DNA of 11,981 nucleotides from JBGSYN01 sp041750975 (GTDB lineage Bacteria > Pseudomonadota > Alphaproteobacteria > Geminicoccales > Geminicoccaceae). Made by a program: the position numbers and the translations under genes. Each line of letters starts with the position of its first letter. Positions within the stretch are counted from its first letter, which is position 1. The notes beneath the pieces were generated by a model, which saw only the letters and a list, made by a program, of their open reading frames with translations, was not told the origin of the DNA and made no database searches. Below, one piece after another: positions 1 to 5,798 of the stretch. The stretch lies in assembly GCA_041750975.1 (NCBI GenBank), contig JBGSYN010000047.1, forward strand, positions 1 to 11,981, given 5' to 3'.

Positions 1-503
1 TCAATCACGAGCGCTATCCGACGCTGTTCGCCAAGCCGGATCGGCCGCGCTGGCGAGACTACAAGCGGCTCGGGCTGCTGCGGCGCACTGGCCCCTCGAA
101 ATACCAGATCTCGGTTTTGACCGTCACCGATCGCTCCGGCACCCGGCATGCCGAGGTGCTGCCCGACCGCCATGCCGAGAAGCTGATCGCCGTGCTTGAT
201 CGGCAGATAGGACCAGATACCGTGCTCTGCTCCGATGGCGATGCCGCCTATGCCAGCTTCGCCCGGCAACGGCGGCTGCCCCACTACCGTCTCTACCAAA
301 ACACCGGTCCAAGAGTGATTGAGACGGCGTTCCATATCCAGACCATCAACAACCTGCACAGCCGCTTCGAGCGCTTCATGAAACCCTTCTGCGGCCCGGC
401 GACCAAAAACCTCCAAGGCTATACCGCCTGGTTCATCCAGAGGCTCAAGCACAGCCAACCGCACGCCGTCAGTCAAACCTGGCAGCGACTGCTCGCAGCT
501 TGA
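1..503 (+). CDS. IS1595-family transposase, 3' part (start outside window)
   Basis: This frame is open from the window edge and ends at TGA 501-503, giving 166 visible residues. The pattern is that of DDE/DDN transposases of the IS1595 (ISXO2-like) family. There is a strand ending in a DRSG turn near residues 40-46. A CSDGDAAY block at residues 76-83 carries the second catalytic Asp (D78). A HIQ..N..HSRFERF block from residue 111 has N116 or N117 where the family has its third acidic or Asn residue. A GPATKNLQGYTAW block at 131-143 matches the usual 'GVATKYL.NYL' ending. The first catalytic Asp should lie upstream of the window. No frameshift or stop is seen in the visible part, so the gene may be intact. 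A TTG at 117 is not a likely start, because the frame reads as family sequence upstream of it. Confidence 0.85.
   Translation, partial: NHERYPTLFAKPDRPRWRDYKRLGLLRRTGPSKYQISVLTVTDRSGTRHAEVLPDRHAEKLIAVLDRQIGPDTVLCSDGDAAYASFARQRRLPHYRLYQNTGPRVIETAFHIQTINNLHSRFERFMKPFCGPATKNLQGYTAWFIQRLKHSQPHAVSQTWQRLLAA
1..503 (+). mobile_element. Insertion sequence, IS1595 family, right portion
   Basis: The element is inferred from its transposase. Its right terminus should fall shortly after the stop codon, somewhere in about 504-560, because IS1595-family elements carry little sequence beyond the transposase. The matching left inverted repeat is outside the window, so I cannot fix the end or the target duplication. 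The end given here is the transposase stop, not the true boundary. Confidence 0.65.
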
Positions 504-597
504 TCAACACCAAAGGCAGACACCGCCATATTTATCTAAGTGCGCGGCTACGTCGAAACGCCGAATTTCTTCCGGCCATGCCCAAGGCCCTGAGGTC

Positions 598-616
598 TTA
601 ACGCTGCATTAACCAT
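598..616 (+). promoter_or_regulatory. CtrA-type binding site upstream of flagellar operon
   Basis: TTAA at 598-601 and TTAA at 609-612 are separated by exactly seven bases. The second half reads TTAACCAT (609-616). Both forms match the published alphaproteobacterial CtrA recognition patterns TTAA-N7-TTAA(C) and TTAACCAT. The site lies about 47 bases before the ATG at 663, where it could overlap the -35 region of a promoter for the flagellar operon. I could not identify a convincing -10 element between 617 and 650. The sequence match is direct; CtrA control is inferred from it and from the known CtrA regulation of flagellar genes in this class. Confidence 0.7.
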
Positions 617-662
617 AAGCGCCTAACGCTCCTGCAGTAGCCACTCATGAGAAGGTCCGACC

Positions 663-1043
663 ATGTCGGATGGTGCATTTACCGAGCTCGAGGCGATCGA
701 GCGCAAGATCGATCAGGCCACGGCGCAGATCGCCGAGGCGCGGCGCATTCTGGCGCGCGGCCAGATGCCGGATCTGTACCCGGTGCAGCGGTCGCTTGAC
801 GACATCGAGGACCGGTTTTCCTGTCATGCGCGCGAGGCTCGCCGGATTCTGGCCGGCCCGCTGATCGGCTTGCACGAGGAAATCGAAGGCATGGTGACGG
901 ATCTCGCCAATACCAAGCGTTCGGTCGAAGACAATCTCAATGCGACTGCCTATCACGAGCGGGCCTATCGGGCTTATGCGCGAGATGGCGCCGGTTCTGC
1001 CGCAGCGAGTGCCGGCCGCATCGCATCGAAGGGTCGGCGCTAA
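663..1043 (+). CDS. Unknown small helical protein, first gene of fliO-fliP operon
   Basis: This is a 126-residue protein that I do not recognise. ATG 663 is preceded by GAGAAGG (649-655) at a good distance, so the start is well supported. The TAA stop overlaps the ATG of fliO in TAATG, which indicates translational coupling. The sequence is charged and helix-rich. Long amphipathic stretches run at about residues 5-32 (rich in E, I, A, R), 40-63 and 66-92, followed by a low-complexity basic tail (108-126, G/A/S then K/R). There is no signal peptide or membrane segment, so it is probably cytoplasmic. Its size, helical content and position suggest a flagellar accessory factor, perhaps a FlgN- or FliT-like chaperone or an export-gate assembly factor, but that is inference only. 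The CtrA-type site upstream would place it under flagellar control. One Cys (C54) is present. Confidence 0.8.
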   Translation: MSDGAFTELEAIERKIDQATAQIAEARRILARGQMPDLYPVQRSLDDIEDRFSCHAREARRILAGPLIGLHEEIEGMVTDLANTKRSVEDNLNATAYHERAYRAYARDGAGSAAASAGRIASKGRR

Positions 1044-1369
1044 TGTCGATCGCGGATCCGGGCGGGCTCCAGCTGGGCCGCTATATCGTTGCCCTGGTAC
1101 TGGTAATAGGCCTCATCCTGGTTCTCGGCTGGGCGTTGCGGCGATGGCGGCTACCCGGGTTCGCGGCGATGACCGACCGCACGACGCGGCTGCAGATCGT
1201 TCAATCGAAAGTGATCGATCCAAGAACTCGCCTGATGATCGTCGCCTGCGACGGCAGGGAGCATTTGCTGGTCCTCGGGACCTCTTACTGCACCCCGCTG
1301 GGTCCGATTTCCGAATCCGTGCCGGTCGACCCGGATGGCGATGCCGCGAGCCGGGGACCGTCAGCATGA
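1043..1369 (+). CDS. fliO: Flagellar biosynthesis protein FliO
   Basis: This 108-residue protein fits FliO, the membrane protein that helps assemble the FliP ring of the flagellar type III export gate. A short N-terminal segment is followed by one membrane helix (about residues 13-31, GRYIVALVLVIGLILVLGW) and a basic stop-transfer run (RRWR, 33-36). The cytoplasmic domain has the family pattern: LQIVQSKVIDPRTRL at about 50-64, then a VACDGREHLLVLG strand at about 67-79. The C-terminus is a short Pro/Asp/Ser tail. The length is near the lower end for the family. The ATG overlaps the stop of the preceding gene by one base, and its stop overlaps the fliP start (ATGA at 1366-1369). The order fliO-fliP is standard in bacteria and supports the call. 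Confidence 0.85.
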   Translation: MSIADPGGLQLGRYIVALVLVIGLILVLGWALRRWRLPGFAAMTDRTTRLQIVQSKVIDPRTRLMIVACDGREHLLVLGTSYCTPLGPISESVPVDPDGDAASRGPSA

Positions 1370-2106
1370 TGCGAGGGCTCCGCCTGCTCGTCCAAACCGT
1401 CATCCTGCTCGTCGGCGCAACGGCCCTGGCCTCGGCTCAGTCGATCGAACTCGATCTCGGCACGGACGGGACAATGAGCGGCCAGATCATTCGTTTGATC
1501 CTGCTCGTGACCGTTCTCAGCGTCGCACCCTCGATCCTGATCATGGTGACGTCGTTCACCAGGATCGTCATCGTGCTCTCTTTCCTGCGCACGGCACTCG
1601 GATTACAACAGACGCCACCCAATACCGTACTCGTCAGCTTGGCCCTTTTCCTGACATTCTTCATCATGCAGCCGGTTTTCGAGGAGGTTTACGAACTCGG
1701 CATTCAGCCCCTGATCGACGAGCAGATCGACGAGGCCGAAGCCTTCGAGCGGGTCAGCGAACCGCTGCGCGGCTTCATGCTGTCGCAGGTGCGCGGCCGC
1801 GATATCGAGCTCTTCGTTAATATCGCAGGTCTCGACATGCCTGAAAACGCCGAGGCGGTGCCGCTTCGGATCCTGGTCCCGGCCTTCATCATCAGCGAGC
1901 TCAAGCGCGCGTTCGAAATCGGCTTTCTGATTTTTCTACCGTTCCTGATCATCGATCTGGTGGTGGCGTCGATCCTGATGTCGATGGGCATGATGATGCT
2001 GCCGCCGGTCATCGTCTCGCTGCCGTTCAAGCTCATTTTCTTCGTGCTGGTCGATGGCTGGTATCTGGTGATCGGCAGTCTGGTCGAGAGTTTCGCCCCA
2101 GGCTAA
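1366..2106 (+). CDS. fliP: Flagellar export gate protein FliP
   Basis: This 246-residue protein forms the core ring of the flagellar type III export gate with FliQ and FliR. Residues 1-24 look like a cleavable signal peptide ending ALASA-Q, as is known for FliP. Membrane segments follow at about 41-63, 86-103, 184-212 and 217-238, with a periplasmic loop at about 105-165. Signature stretches are SFTRIVIVLSFLRTALGLQQ (63-82), VPAFIISELKRAFEIGF (171-187) and FLIIDLVVASILMSMGM (193-209), followed by MMLPP. The length matches the family (about 245). I start at ATG 1366, which overlaps the fliO stop; ATG 1369 is an equal alternative. fliQ and fliR do not follow, so they must be elsewhere, as is common in alphaproteobacteria. 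The stop overlaps the convergent minus-strand gene by four bases. Confidence 0.95.
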   Translation: MMRGLRLLVQTVILLVGATALASAQSIELDLGTDGTMSGQIIRLILLVTVLSVAPSILIMVTSFTRIVIVLSFLRTALGLQQTPPNTVLVSLALFLTFFIMQPVFEEVYELGIQPLIDEQIDEAEAFERVSEPLRGFMLSQVRGRDIELFVNIAGLDMPENAEAVPLRILVPAFIISELKRAFEIGFLIFLPFLIIDLVVASILMSMGMMMLPPVIVSLPFKLIFFVLVDGWYLVIGSLVESFAPG

Positions 2107-2124
2107 CGAGCGGACGCTCTCGAC
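2083..2124. repeat. Inverted repeat over convergent stop codons
   Basis: GTCGAGAG (2083-2090) and CTCTCGAC (2117-2124) are perfect 8-base arms around a 26-base loop. The loop contains the overlapping stop codons of fliP and the minus-strand deacetylase gene, and the symmetry centre (about 2103.5) falls in that overlap. Neither strand has a T run after the arm, so it is not a canonical intrinsic terminator. It could still act as a bidirectional RNA structure, or be a chance result of coding sequence. Confidence 0.4.
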
Positions 2125-3056
2125 GGCAGCTCGGCGATCGCGTGATGCAGCAAGGCATGCCGGGCCGCGAGCGTGTCCATATCGTTGTCATAACCGCCGC
2201 CGACAACGCAGACGAGCGGAATGCCGAGCGCGCGACATCGCGCCAGGATCATACGTTCGCGTGCGAGGATGCCCCCATCGCTGAGCGCCAGCCGCCCGAG
2301 CCGATCGCTGTAGTGCGGATCGACACCGGCATTATAAAAGACCAGATCCGGTTTGAAGGCTTCGGCACCGTTGAGAAGTTCGTCGAGCGTTCGATCCAGC
2401 GTCGCCAGATAGTCGCGGTCGCCAAGCCCGGGCTCGAGCGGGATGTCCCGATCGCCGGTCTGCTTGCGCGTCGGAAAATTGGTGCGGCAATGCATCGACA
2501 AGGTAAAGGCCCTGGGCTCGTCCGCCAGCATTCGGGCAGTACCGTCGCCCTGGTGCACATCAAGGTCGACGATCAGGGTCCGCTCGATCCGTCCGGTCTG
2601 GAGGAGGTGGCGGGTCGCCACGGCAACATCGTTGAAAACGCAAAAACCGCTTCCGAATTCCCGAAACGCATGGTGACTGCCGCCCGCGAGGTTGCAGGCG
2701 AGGCCATGCTCCAGGGCCAGTTCGGCCGATCGCAATGTGCCGCCATTGGCGGCGAGGCTGCGTCGTGCCACTTCGGGTGTCGCCGGAAGCCCCAGCCGCC
2801 GCACCTGTTCAGGCATGAGGCGGCCCTCCAGCACAGCATCGACATAACCGCGTTCATGCGCCTGGGCGACGATTTCGGCCGTTGCCGGTTCGGGCTCGAC
2901 CAAATTAGCGAACGTCAGAAGATCCTGCGCTTCGAGATAGCGTTTCAGTGCCCCGAACTTGCCCATAGGAAAGCGATGGCCGTTCGGCATCGGTGCCACG
3001 TAGGCAGGGTGATAGACGATCGGCACGCGCACGCTCGGAGCATTCCTTTGCGGCAT
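2103..3056 (-). CDS. Histone deacetylase family protein (class IV-like amidohydrolase)
   Basis: This is a 317-residue zinc-dependent deacetylase fold; bacterial members deacetylate proteins, polyamines or small molecules. Counted from M at 3056, the catalytic features are all present. The His pair is in GGSHHAF (H128, H129). Zinc ligands are in LIVDLDVHQGDG (D166, H168) and YNAGVDPH (D246). The transition-state Tyr is in GGGYD (Y289). The opening VPIVYHPAYVAPMPNGHRFPMGKF region is typical of the class IV/HDAC11-like bacterial group. I chose ATG 3056 because family homology starts about ten residues later. A TTG at 3104 would add 16 unconserved residues. Neither start has a clear ribosome site. 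The substrate cannot be told from sequence. The gene sits between flagellar and polysaccharide genes and has no visible operon partner. Confidence 0.9.
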   Translation of the reverse strand: MPQRNAPSVRVPIVYHPAYVAPMPNGHRFPMGKFGALKRYLEAQDLLTFANLVEPEPATAEIVAQAHERGYVDAVLEGRLMPEQVRRLGLPATPEVARRSLAANGGTLRSAELALEHGLACNLAGGSHHAFREFGSGFCVFNDVAVATRHLLQTGRIERTLIVDLDVHQGDGTARMLADEPRAFTLSMHCRTNFPTRKQTGDRDIPLEPGLGDRDYLATLDRTLDELLNGAEAFKPDLVFYNAGVDPHYSDRLGRLALSDGGILARERMILARCRALGIPLVCVVGGGYDNDMDTLAARHALLHHAIAELPSRASAR

Positions 3057-3236
3057 AGCACACAATGCCAAAGATGGAGTTCTGGCGATCGATCGTCGAG
3101 CCAACTGGGGAATAATACTTTGGGTAGAGTTCTTTAGGCTTGCAATTCAACCTGAGGGATATTAGGCAGTCTTCGATAAACCCGAAGTTGAATAGCGTTC
3201 TGGCTGAATTGGTCAGCCCGTTCGCCGGAGAGGCCA
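3057..3236. promoter_or_regulatory. Divergent intergenic region between deacetylase gene and sugar operon
   Basis: This is a comparatively AT-rich stretch of 180 bases that must carry promoters for both flanking genes. On the minus strand a TATTAT (3117 to 3112) resembles a -10 box and would leave a leader of about 50 bases before ATG 3056; no matching -35 is seen. On the plus strand a TATTAG (3160-3165) is the best -10-like word, again without a good -35. ATTCAAC (3145-3151) and GTTGAAT (3187-3193) form an inverted repeat with 35 bases between arms. The decamer GAAGTTGAAT (3184-3193) recurs in the other polysaccharide-side gap at 6758-6767. The plus-strand gene has a GGAGAGG ribosome site at 3227-3233. 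Confidence 0.45.
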
Positions 3237-4358
3237 ATGGCGATCGATCCCAGTTTCTGGAACGGCAGGCGGGTCTTTCTCACCGGGCATAACGGCTTCA
3301 AGGGGACTTGGCTGGCCGCATGGCTCGTTGAGATGGGTGCCGACGTCACCGGTTATTCGCTGGCGCCCCGGCTCAATCCGTCGCTGTACGCGATGGCGGG
3401 GCTGGATCGTCGTACCCGGGGGCTGACGGGCGATATCCGCGAGCGTCATACGCTGGCGGCGGCGATGCGGCTCAGCGATCCCGAAATCATCTTCCACCTT
3501 GCGGCCCAGCCCTTCGTCCGCTCGAGCCTCAAGGATCCGCGCGGCACGTTCGAGACCAACGTCATGGGCACGGTCAATGTCCTCGACGTCGCCCGTGCCA
3601 TGCCGTCGCTCAAGGCCGTCGTCGCCGTCACCAGCGACAAATGCTATGAGCGCACCAACAAACCCTGCCGCGAGCGCGATCCCTTGGGCGGCTCCGAGCC
3701 CTATGGCGCCAGCAAAGCGGCCTGCGAGCATGTCGTCTCGGCCTATCGCAACTGCTTCTACTCGGGCGCGCGCGACATCGGTCTCGCCTCCGCGCGCGCC
3801 GGCAACGTGATCGGCGGCGGCGATTTCGGACCGCACCGTCTGCTGCCGGACATCATTCGCGCCGTCGCCTCGAGCAAGCCCGTCGTGATCCGGCATCCGA
3901 CGTCGGTTCGCCCGTGGCAGCATGTGCTCGATGCGCTTTCCGGCTATCTCGATCTTGCGGAAGCTCTGGCCAAGAATCCCGCAGCCTTGAGCGATGCCTA
4001 TAATTTCGGACCGCCCAACGGTGCCGAATGGACGGTTCGCGAAGTGGCCGAGGCCGCGATCAGCCGCCTCGGACGCGGCGAGCTCTTGATCGAGCCCGTC
4101 GACGGCAGCATCGAGGCCTCCGTCCTGCGCCTCCACTCGCAGCGAGCCCGCGAACGCCTCGGCTGGAAACCGCAGCTCGCGATCTCGCGGGCGGTGCGTC
4201 TGGCGATCGACGGCTACGAGCAACTCTTGAAGGGGGCCGGAACGATCTGGATGTTCCAGCAGATCGAGGAATATCGGGCACTGCAGGGCGTAAAGCGTCC
4301 GCGACCGCCCCAACCGATGGCCGCGAGGGCTCGAGACCATGTCGTCGCGCTCTCTTGA
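3237..4358 (+). CDS. rfbG: CDP-glucose 4,6-dehydratase
   Basis: This 373-residue extended short-chain dehydrogenase converts CDP-D-glucose to CDP-4-keto-6-deoxy-D-glucose using bound NAD. The N-terminus has the RfbG pattern: SFWNGRRVFLTGHNGFKGTWL with the nucleotide-binding GHNGFKG at 17-23, then VTGYSLAP at 37-44. Active-site elements are VTSDKCYE (T132, D134, K135) and YGASK (Y156, K160). The TSDKCY block and the FWNGRRV..TGHNGFKG start separate this from dTDP-glucose dehydratase (RmlB). The C-terminal substrate domain includes RPWQHVLDALSGYL (225-238). It is slightly longer than typical (about 355-360) owing to a basic tail. The ribosome site GGAGAGG precedes ATG 3237. It is the first gene of the sugar operon and overlaps rfbF by 20 bases. 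Confidence 0.93.
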   Translation: MAIDPSFWNGRRVFLTGHNGFKGTWLAAWLVEMGADVTGYSLAPRLNPSLYAMAGLDRRTRGLTGDIRERHTLAAAMRLSDPEIIFHLAAQPFVRSSLKDPRGTFETNVMGTVNVLDVARAMPSLKAVVAVTSDKCYERTNKPCRERDPLGGSEPYGASKAACEHVVSAYRNCFYSGARDIGLASARAGNVIGGGDFGPHRLLPDIIRAVASSKPVVIRHPTSVRPWQHVLDALSGYLDLAEALAKNPAALSDAYNFGPPNGAEWTVREVAEAAISRLGRGELLIEPVDGSIEASVLRLHSQRARERLGWKPQLAISRAVRLAIDGYEQLLKGAGTIWMFQQIEEYRALQGVKRPRPPQPMAARARDHVVALS

Positions 4359-5184
4359 GCCAGTGCCCGCCGAGGCGACCATCGCCGAAAGCTTCGCCCA
4401 GCCCGAAAACGTTCCGGTCTTCATTCTTTGCGGCGGTCTCGGCACCCGGCTCGGCGGGGCCGCCGCCGGATTGCCCAAGCCGATGGTCGAGATCGGCGGC
4501 CGGCCGATGCTGGCTCATATCATGGCCTGGTATGAGCGCTTCGGGTTTCGTCGCTTCATCCTCTGCGCCGGCTACCGCGCCGATGTCATCAGCAATTATT
4601 TCCTCAACTATATCGGTCTGAACGCCGATTTCACGGTCGATCTGCGCGGCCGCGACGTCTCCTATCACCAGACCGAGGCCGTGCCGAACTGGGAAGTCAC
4701 GGTTGCCCGCACCGGCGTCAAGGCGATGACCGGCGCCCGTCTGGCGCGAGCCGCCGCCCGCTTTCTCGGCGACGCCGAGCATTTCGCCCTGACTTATGGC
4801 GACGGCCTCACCGATGCCGATCTCGGCGAGGAGTTTCGTTTTCATCTGTCGCACGGCCGCATGGGCACCGTGCTCGGGGTCAACCCGCCCTCGCAATTCG
4901 GCGAGTTCGTGTTCAACGGCGGTGCCGTGGCCGGGTTCACGGAAAAACCCCTGCTGGTCGAGAAATGGATCAATGGCGGCTATTTTTTCTTTCGCCGGGG
5001 CTTTCTCGACTATCTGCGCGACGACGATGCCTGTGTCCTCGAGAAGGAGCCGCTCTGCCGCCTGGCCGAGGATGCGCAGCTCGAGGTGCATCGCTACTGC
5101 GGCTACTGGTCCTGCATGGACACGACCCGCGATCGCGACGCCTTGCGCGGGCTCTGGGAATCGGGCGAAGCGCCATGGAAATAG
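4339..5184 (+). CDS. rfbF: Glucose-1-phosphate cytidylyltransferase
   Basis: This 281-residue nucleotidyltransferase makes CDP-glucose from CTP and glucose-1-phosphate, the substrate of the preceding dehydratase. Visible family motifs are CGGLGTRL (31-38), LPKPMVEIGG (45-54), YGDGLTD (153-159, metal-binding Asp), EKP and WINGGYFFF (202-217), and YWSCMDTTRD (256-265). The family normally starts within a few residues of the glycine-rich loop and is about 257 long, so this version carries about 25 extra N-terminal residues if ATG 4339 is used. GTG 4363, four bases after the rfbG stop, would remove eight of them. ATG 4339 has a loose GAGG at 4325-4328. The adjacency of rfbG and rfbF is the classic CDP-sugar pairing, here in reversed order (rfbG first). 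Confidence 0.93.
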   Translation: MSSRSLEPVPAEATIAESFAQPENVPVFILCGGLGTRLGGAAAGLPKPMVEIGGRPMLAHIMAWYERFGFRRFILCAGYRADVISNYFLNYIGLNADFTVDLRGRDVSYHQTEAVPNWEVTVARTGVKAMTGARLARAAARFLGDAEHFALTYGDGLTDADLGEEFRFHLSHGRMGTVLGVNPPSQFGEFVFNGGAVAGFTEKPLLVEKWINGGYFFFRRGFLDYLRDDDACVLEKEPLCRLAEDAQLEVHRYCGYWSCMDTTRDRDALRGLWESGEAPWK

Positions 5185-5221
5185 CCGGCTGCAACCATGG
5201 CGGCCATGCACCTCGCCGGCT
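5183..5221 (+). repeat. Concentric two-stem hairpin in the rfbF-epimerase gap
   Basis: Outer arms AGCCGGC (5183-5189) and GCCGGCT (5215-5221) pair perfectly. Inner arms CATGG (5196-5200) and CCATG (5204-5208) pair around a CGG loop. Both stems share the same centre, 5202, with a symmetric unpaired stretch of six bases on each side between them. The structure begins at the last two bases of the rfbF stop codon and ends just before an AGGA (5223-5226) that may serve the next gene. It has no T run, so it is more likely an intercistronic RNA structure or protein site than a terminator. GCCGGC is itself palindromic, which raises the chance of coincidence. Confidence 0.45.
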
Positions 5222-5238
5222 CAGGAAGTGCGCCTAGC

Positions 5239-5787
5239 ATGCGCATTATCGCCCGACCGCTGCCGGCCGTGGTGCTCCTCGAGCCCGAGCCCCGTCTCGA
5301 CGAGCGAGGCTTCTTCGCCCGCTGCTTTTGCCGCGAGGAGGTCGCCCAGCTCGGCATCAAGGCGGATGTGGCCCAGGCCAACATCTCCTTCTCGAAGACC
5401 GCGCTGACCCTGCGCGGCATGCACTACCAGATCGGCCCCAGTGCCGAGACTAAATTCGTGCAATGCGTCCAGGGTGCGGTCCACGATGTCGTGCTCGATC
5501 TGCGGCGCGAATCGCCCAATTTCGGCCAGGCCTGGGGGACCCGCCTCGATGCCGCGAACCGGCGGCTCCTCGTGGTGCCCGAAGGCTGTGCGCATGGCTT
5601 TTTGACACTCGAACCGGATACGCTGGTCCACTATCTCGTCACCGCATCCTACGATCCCGTCCGTGAGCGGGGCGTGCGCTGGAACGACCCGGCCTTCACC
5701 ATCGCCTGGCCGCAATCGCCCGCGGTCATCTCAGCGAAAGACGAGACCTATCCGGATTTCGATCCGGGCTATCATCTGGCGGCCTAG
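5239..5787 (+). CDS. RmlC-type cupin epimerase of nucleotide 4-keto-6-deoxyhexose
   Basis: This 182-residue protein matches the dTDP-4-dehydrorhamnose 3,5-epimerase (RmlC) family, which inverts C3 and/or C5 of a 4-keto-6-deoxy sugar nucleotide. Conserved blocks are DERGFFARCF (21-30), LRGMHYQ (58-64, catalytic His H62), KFVQCVQGAVHDVVLDLR (72-89), VPEGCAHGFL (113-121), YLVTASYDP (Y132 and Y138, the latter by my alignment the general-acid Tyr) and ISAKDE (D168, His-Asp partner). I chose ATG 5239, where family homology begins and the length is normal. ATG 5197 would add 14 unconserved residues inside a hairpin and lacks a ribosome site. Because it sits beside rfbG and rfbF, its substrate is more likely CDP-4-keto-6-deoxyglucose than the dTDP form. 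Whether it acts at C3, C5 or both cannot be read from sequence. Confidence 0.88.
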   Translation: MRIIARPLPAVVLLEPEPRLDERGFFARCFCREEVAQLGIKADVAQANISFSKTALTLRGMHYQIGPSAETKFVQCVQGAVHDVVLDLRRESPNFGQAWGTRLDAANRRLLVVPEGCAHGFLTLEPDTLVHYLVTASYDPVRERGVRWNDPAFTIAWPQSPAVISAKDETYPDFDPGYHLAA

Positions 5788-5798
5788 GGCGTAACCTG

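Noticed and set aside
3056..3104. TTG 3104 as the deacetylase start
   Set aside because: The added 16 residues lie before family homology, there is no ribosome site, and a putative -10 box sits just upstream of it.
2142..3137. Long plus-strand open frame opposite the deacetylase gene
   Set aside because: It is antisense to a gene with complete catalytic motifs, and its translation shows no family pattern. Long antisense frames are common in GC-rich DNA.
3213..5211. Long minus-strand open frames opposite rfbG and rfbF
   Set aside because: Both cover genes with unmistakable family motifs on the plus strand. The antisense translations are Arg/Ala/Gly/Asp-rich without domain sequence.
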